A stretch of 64,000 nt of DNA from Marchantia polymorpha subsp. ruderalis (Eukaryota > Streptophyta > Marchantiopsida > Marchantiales > Marchantiaceae), in contig AP031352.1 in NCBI GenBank assembly GCA_037833965.1, positions 2,088,501-2,152,500 on the forward strand. The letters run 5' to 3'. Made by a program: the position numbers and the translations under genes. The notes beneath the pieces are model-generated. The model saw only the letters and a program-made list of their open reading frames with translations. It was not told where the DNA came from and ran no database searches. Of the stretch, positions 61,284 through 64,000 are shown piece after piece; the stretch's first letter is position 1; every line of letters begins with the position of its first letter.

Positions 61284-64000
61284 ATGAGTTTGTTCCTCCG
61301 AGCTTTGATACCAATCTGGAGGGACCTGAGGATAATCCCTGACGGTTGGCCCACCACAATTCCGGTTGATGTAGTCCTGAAATGCAAGGGTTCCTCCAAC
61401 TTCGCATTTTTCACAGTAGTCTCCTCCTCTTGAGTTCCATCAACATGCACCGAATCCACCTCAGTAATATCCAACTCGTCCAACCATGGAGTGAGACCTC
61501 CATGTATCCACTCTTCCTCCATAAGAACCTCACATGGTTCTAGCAACAGATACTCTTCTCGCTGTGAACTGATCACCTCCTTCTCGAAAATTTTGTGATG
61601 AGAAATCATCATGGCGTCACAACCTGACTCAGGATAATCTCTCAACCACTGAGCAAACTCTCCATCATCGCTTCTGCTGTAAAAACTAGGGCCCAAGCTA
61701 CCTGATCCTACATCTAATCTATTTTTTCTGTCATTCAAATGAACCACTCCCACTAAAGTGTCATCACACTTGGCCTCGTTTTTCTCTTCTTCCTTCCCTG
61801 AAGATAACTCAGGATCCTCTCTCACCCTTCCACCTAATGACCCTATTGACACCTTGACTCTGTTATCATGAGGACCATATGTGATTGATGGCTTCAGTCC
61901 TCCCCAATCCACAATTGCATTAGCCATTCTCAACCAAGGTCTGCCCAATAGAATGGGAAAGGTGTCCCTGTTCGAATGCATCTTAATCACATGAAATGTG
62001 ACAATGTACTCCTCACCACCAGTGGACAACCTGCAATCTTTAATCATCCCCACTGGTACAGCTGAAGTCTGATTGGCCATATTGATAATGAAAGGTGAGG
62101 GGCCTGTCAGATTCAAACCTAACTTTCTCATGGTGTGTTCAGGTAGGATGTTCAAACCACTACCCCCATCAACTAATACATTGGGAATCACCTTGTCTAC
62201 CACTACCACCTCTATCTCCACAGGTTTGACATCCTGACTTCCTTTTTGCAAATGAACTCTAGCAGCGACTCTAGTCTTCGTCTTTCTACTCCTTCTATGC
62301 ACTGGAATGCCCTCCTTCAAAGTCTTACGAGCAATGGGAGATATTTCCAGCAGCTGACCAAAAGTAATGTCTGCCTTCAGCGAACTCAGATCTGACCACA
62401 AATTGTACTTCTCCGACTCTCTCCTTCTCTGACCTCTCATGTTCTCCCACTCTGTCACAGGAATCCCAGGTCCTTCCCACTCTCGTGATTGATTGCTTTC
62501 TGAATCTTGCGTGACAGGTGGCACCTCTGCATCATGTAGAACCTCATCTCTTTTCTCCTCTGCCCTTGTAATCCTCCTTGCTCTCCTCGCCACTCTCTCA
62601 AGATCAGAGAGATGAGGAGGCTCCTCAGATGAAGTCTCCCCTTGCTCATCTTCATTTTTCTCAGTTTGCATCTTGCGATGCACAGCTCTGGTGGTGACAG
62701 CAAGGGCCGGAGCTTCATGCATAATCACATCATCCGAATTTTTCAACTTATAAGTAATCAGGTTAGTATGTGGAGGCCACTGATTCTGCCCTTGTTCGAC
62801 TATCCCCTTACCAAGATCAGAACTACTACGTTGGACATCTCCATCATCGTTTGCAAACCTAGCATCTTGAGAGTTTGAAGAACATGGATCTGCAAAAGAA
62901 ACCTGTTTTCTGTTGTCACTACGAGGTTCATCTCGTGGTTCACTCTGGATGGGAATATATCTGTTCACTGTCTGCAGTCCAACAGGTGGATTGAATGTCT
63001 GTTTGCCGTTCTCATGATCATAATACAAGTTAGAAGGTCTAAGATTGTTGGAATGCTCATTCTGCGGTCTTGCACCCCTCATATTTTCTCTCGCCTGGTA
63101 AGGACTAACAGTAGGCTGAGGCATCCTAATAACTTTATCTGGCTGCCGACATTGGTCAGAGGGATGACTACCTCCACAATTACTACACCCATTAACCCCA
63201 ACCTCAGACCAACACTGACCTGGATAGTGCCACCTACCACAAAATGCATGTAATTCTTTTCTCTCCATGTTCTGACCAACCTGACCCCTAGGAGGTACTC
63301 TGTACCCGTTTTGACCTTGGTAATTTGGTCCTTGGCCCCTTTGGTGTTGCACAGGTGGGCCACCGCTCATTCTGTTGTCACGGTTTGGCACCACCCTACA
63401 AAATTGCCTGGTATGACCAGATTGACCACACTGGACACACCACATGCTTGATGAATGTCTACCTGACTCGACTGGAGGAGGAGGCCCTGGCTGTTGACTC
63501 CTGATCATCAAGGCCATCTGATCTGTAATATTTTGCATTTGCTTCATCATGGTCTCTTGAAAGCCCACTTGGCTAGCATTTAATCTTTTCTCTACATCTG
63601 CCAGGTTAGGATCTACAGTAGGGGCTGGCAATGCCAAAACAGGTGCTGGCTCTTTGGTCTGCGAAATTGACTCAATGAGAGAATAGTGAGCTTGACCCCT
63701 ATGCCTACCTGAGTCTCCTTCCATTGCTCTTGGACGAATTGGGATGAACTGAGGAATGGATTCATCCTCCTTCCTCCACAATCTATCATAGTCCTTGTCA
63801 ATATTCTCTATCTCCCTGGCAGCCATCTTGGCCTCAGCAAGAGTTTGAGGGCTTCTCTCCAGCACCCCTCGGATGGTCCCAGATTTGAAAAAGCCTTGGA
63901 TAAAAAATTGTCTCAGCGTATCGTCATTGAGCATTGTACCAACAAAACGCGCACAAACCAGATCAAATCTTCTAATGTAAGCTGAGATTTCCTCTTCCCT
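61229..64000 (-). CDS. gag: Gag-protease of element 3, N-terminus beyond window
   Basis: The open frame continues past the first Met (63934) to the window edge with capsid-like sequence (EEEISAYIRRFDLVCARF), so the start lies outside. Numbering from that Met, a CCHC zinc knuckle is at 166-179 (CVQCGQSGHTRQFC) and another zinc-finger-like motif at 250-262 (CSNCGGSHPSDQC), for RNA binding and packaging. The aspartic protease has VLVDGGSGLNIL (Asp589) and later ILLGRPWLRM (about 661-670). A long acidic tail follows. Gag and protease form one frame; pol follows in -1. Confidence 0.88.
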   Translation of the reverse strand, partial: REEEISAYIRRFDLVCARFVGTMLNDDTLRQFFIQGFFKSGTIRGVLERSPQTLAEAKMAAREIENIDKDYDRLWRKEDESIPQFIPIRPRAMEGDSGRHRGQAHYSLIESISQTKEPAPVLALPAPTVDPNLADVEKRLNASQVGFQETMMKQMQNITDQMALMIRSQQPGPPPPVESGRHSSSMWCVQCGQSGHTRQFCRVVPNRDNRMSGGPPVQHQRGQGPNYQGQNGYRVPPRGQVGQNMERKELHAFCGRWHYPGQCWSEVGVNGCSNCGGSHPSDQCRQPDKVIRMPQPTVSPYQARENMRGARPQNEHSNNLRPSNLYYDHENGKQTFNPPVGLQTVNRYIPIQSEPRDEPRSDNRKQVSFADPCSSNSQDARFANDDGDVQRSSSDLGKGIVEQGQNQWPPHTNLITYKLKNSDDVIMHEAPALAVTTRAVHRKMQTEKNEDEQGETSSEEPPHLSDLERVARRARRITRAEEKRDEVLHDAEVPPVTQDSESNQSREWEGPGIPVTEWENMRGQRRRESEKYNLWSDLSSLKADITFGQLLEISPIARKTLKEGIPVHRRSRKTKTRVAARVHLQKGSQDVKPVEIEVVVVDKVIPNVLVDGGSGLNILPEHTMRKLGLNLTGPSPFIINMANQTSAVPVGMIKDCRLSTGGEEYIVTFHVIKMHSNRDTFPILLGRPWLRMANAIVDWGGLKPSITYGPHDNRVKVSIGSLGGRVREDPELSSGKEEEKNEAKCDDTLVGVVHLNDRKNRLDVGSGSLGPSFYSRSDDGEFAQWLRDYPESGCDAMMISHHKIFEKEVISSQREEYLLLEPCEVLMEEEWIHGGLTPWLDELDITEVDSVHVDGTQEEETTVKNAKLEEPLHFRTTSTGIVVGQPSGIILRSLQIGIKARRNKLMWQKKTGNMWRCPSEEEN

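Overview
The window looks like a repeat-rich piece of a land-plant nuclear genome. The evidence is plant-type Ty3/gypsy retrotransposons, two intronless germin-like protein genes with plant germin boxes, and two short stretches that resemble plant mitochondrial DNA. The germin sequences and the retroelement style suggest a non-seed plant (bryophyte or lycophyte), but I cannot prove this from sequence alone. Retroelement DNA is GC-rich; the apparent host DNA is AT-rich, and the boundaries are sharp.

Region 1-24161 is a nest of related Ty3/gypsy elements. The central one (element 2, minus strand) has its 5' LTR at 18303-23690, a tRNA-Asp-type primer binding site at 18263-18280, a broken gag, a protease remnant at 8531-9775, an intact RT-RNase H-integrase at 5690-8530, a polypurine tract at 5653-5668, and the first kilobase of its 3' LTR at 4617-5652. 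Three things are inserted in it: a short non-autonomous relative (element 1, <1-4616) in its 3' LTR, a truncated plus-strand LTR at 9776-12097, and a solo LTR at 12543-17919 flanked by the 5-bp duplication CCGCA. Element 2 itself sits in an older plus-strand LTR whose end is 23691-24161.

The main observation is that the LTRs of this family are about 5.4 kb long and carry an intact reading frame of 1040-1045 codons inside U3. It ends about 40 bp before the LTR TATA box. Three near-intact copies (13768-16905, 19321-22443, 33236-36373), two frameshifted homologues (28725-31568, 51952-54829) and a fragment (56355-56593) are present. The divergent copies keep the same N-terminal tryptophan-rich domain and C-terminal coiled-coil domain. 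The frame also tolerates in-frame copies of a 14-bp palindrome, GCCTGTGCACAGGC, which is scattered through all these LTRs. Gag-protease and pol of element 2 are separated by a single in-frame TAG followed by CAATTA, the tobamovirus-type readthrough context.

Region 24162-27635 is host DNA, beginning with an organelle-like segment. Region 27636-37931 is a solo LTR of a diverged relative (duplication GTTCC) that contains a nested solo 5.4-kb LTR at 31990-37384 (duplication GTGCG). Region 37932-50537 is mainly host DNA: an organelle-like segment near 38395-39130, a MITE-like element at 39788-40117, and a tandem duplication (41377-44929 and 47587-50310) that carries two germin-like genes at 43588-44262 and 48969-49643. 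The second copy has gained several perfect palindromes upstream of its gene. Region 50538-64000 is another minus-strand nest: an LTR fragment, a diverged ORF-bearing LTR, a 5.4-kb-type LTR, and finally a different Ty3/gypsy element (element 3) with gag-protease and pol largely intact, running off the right edge.
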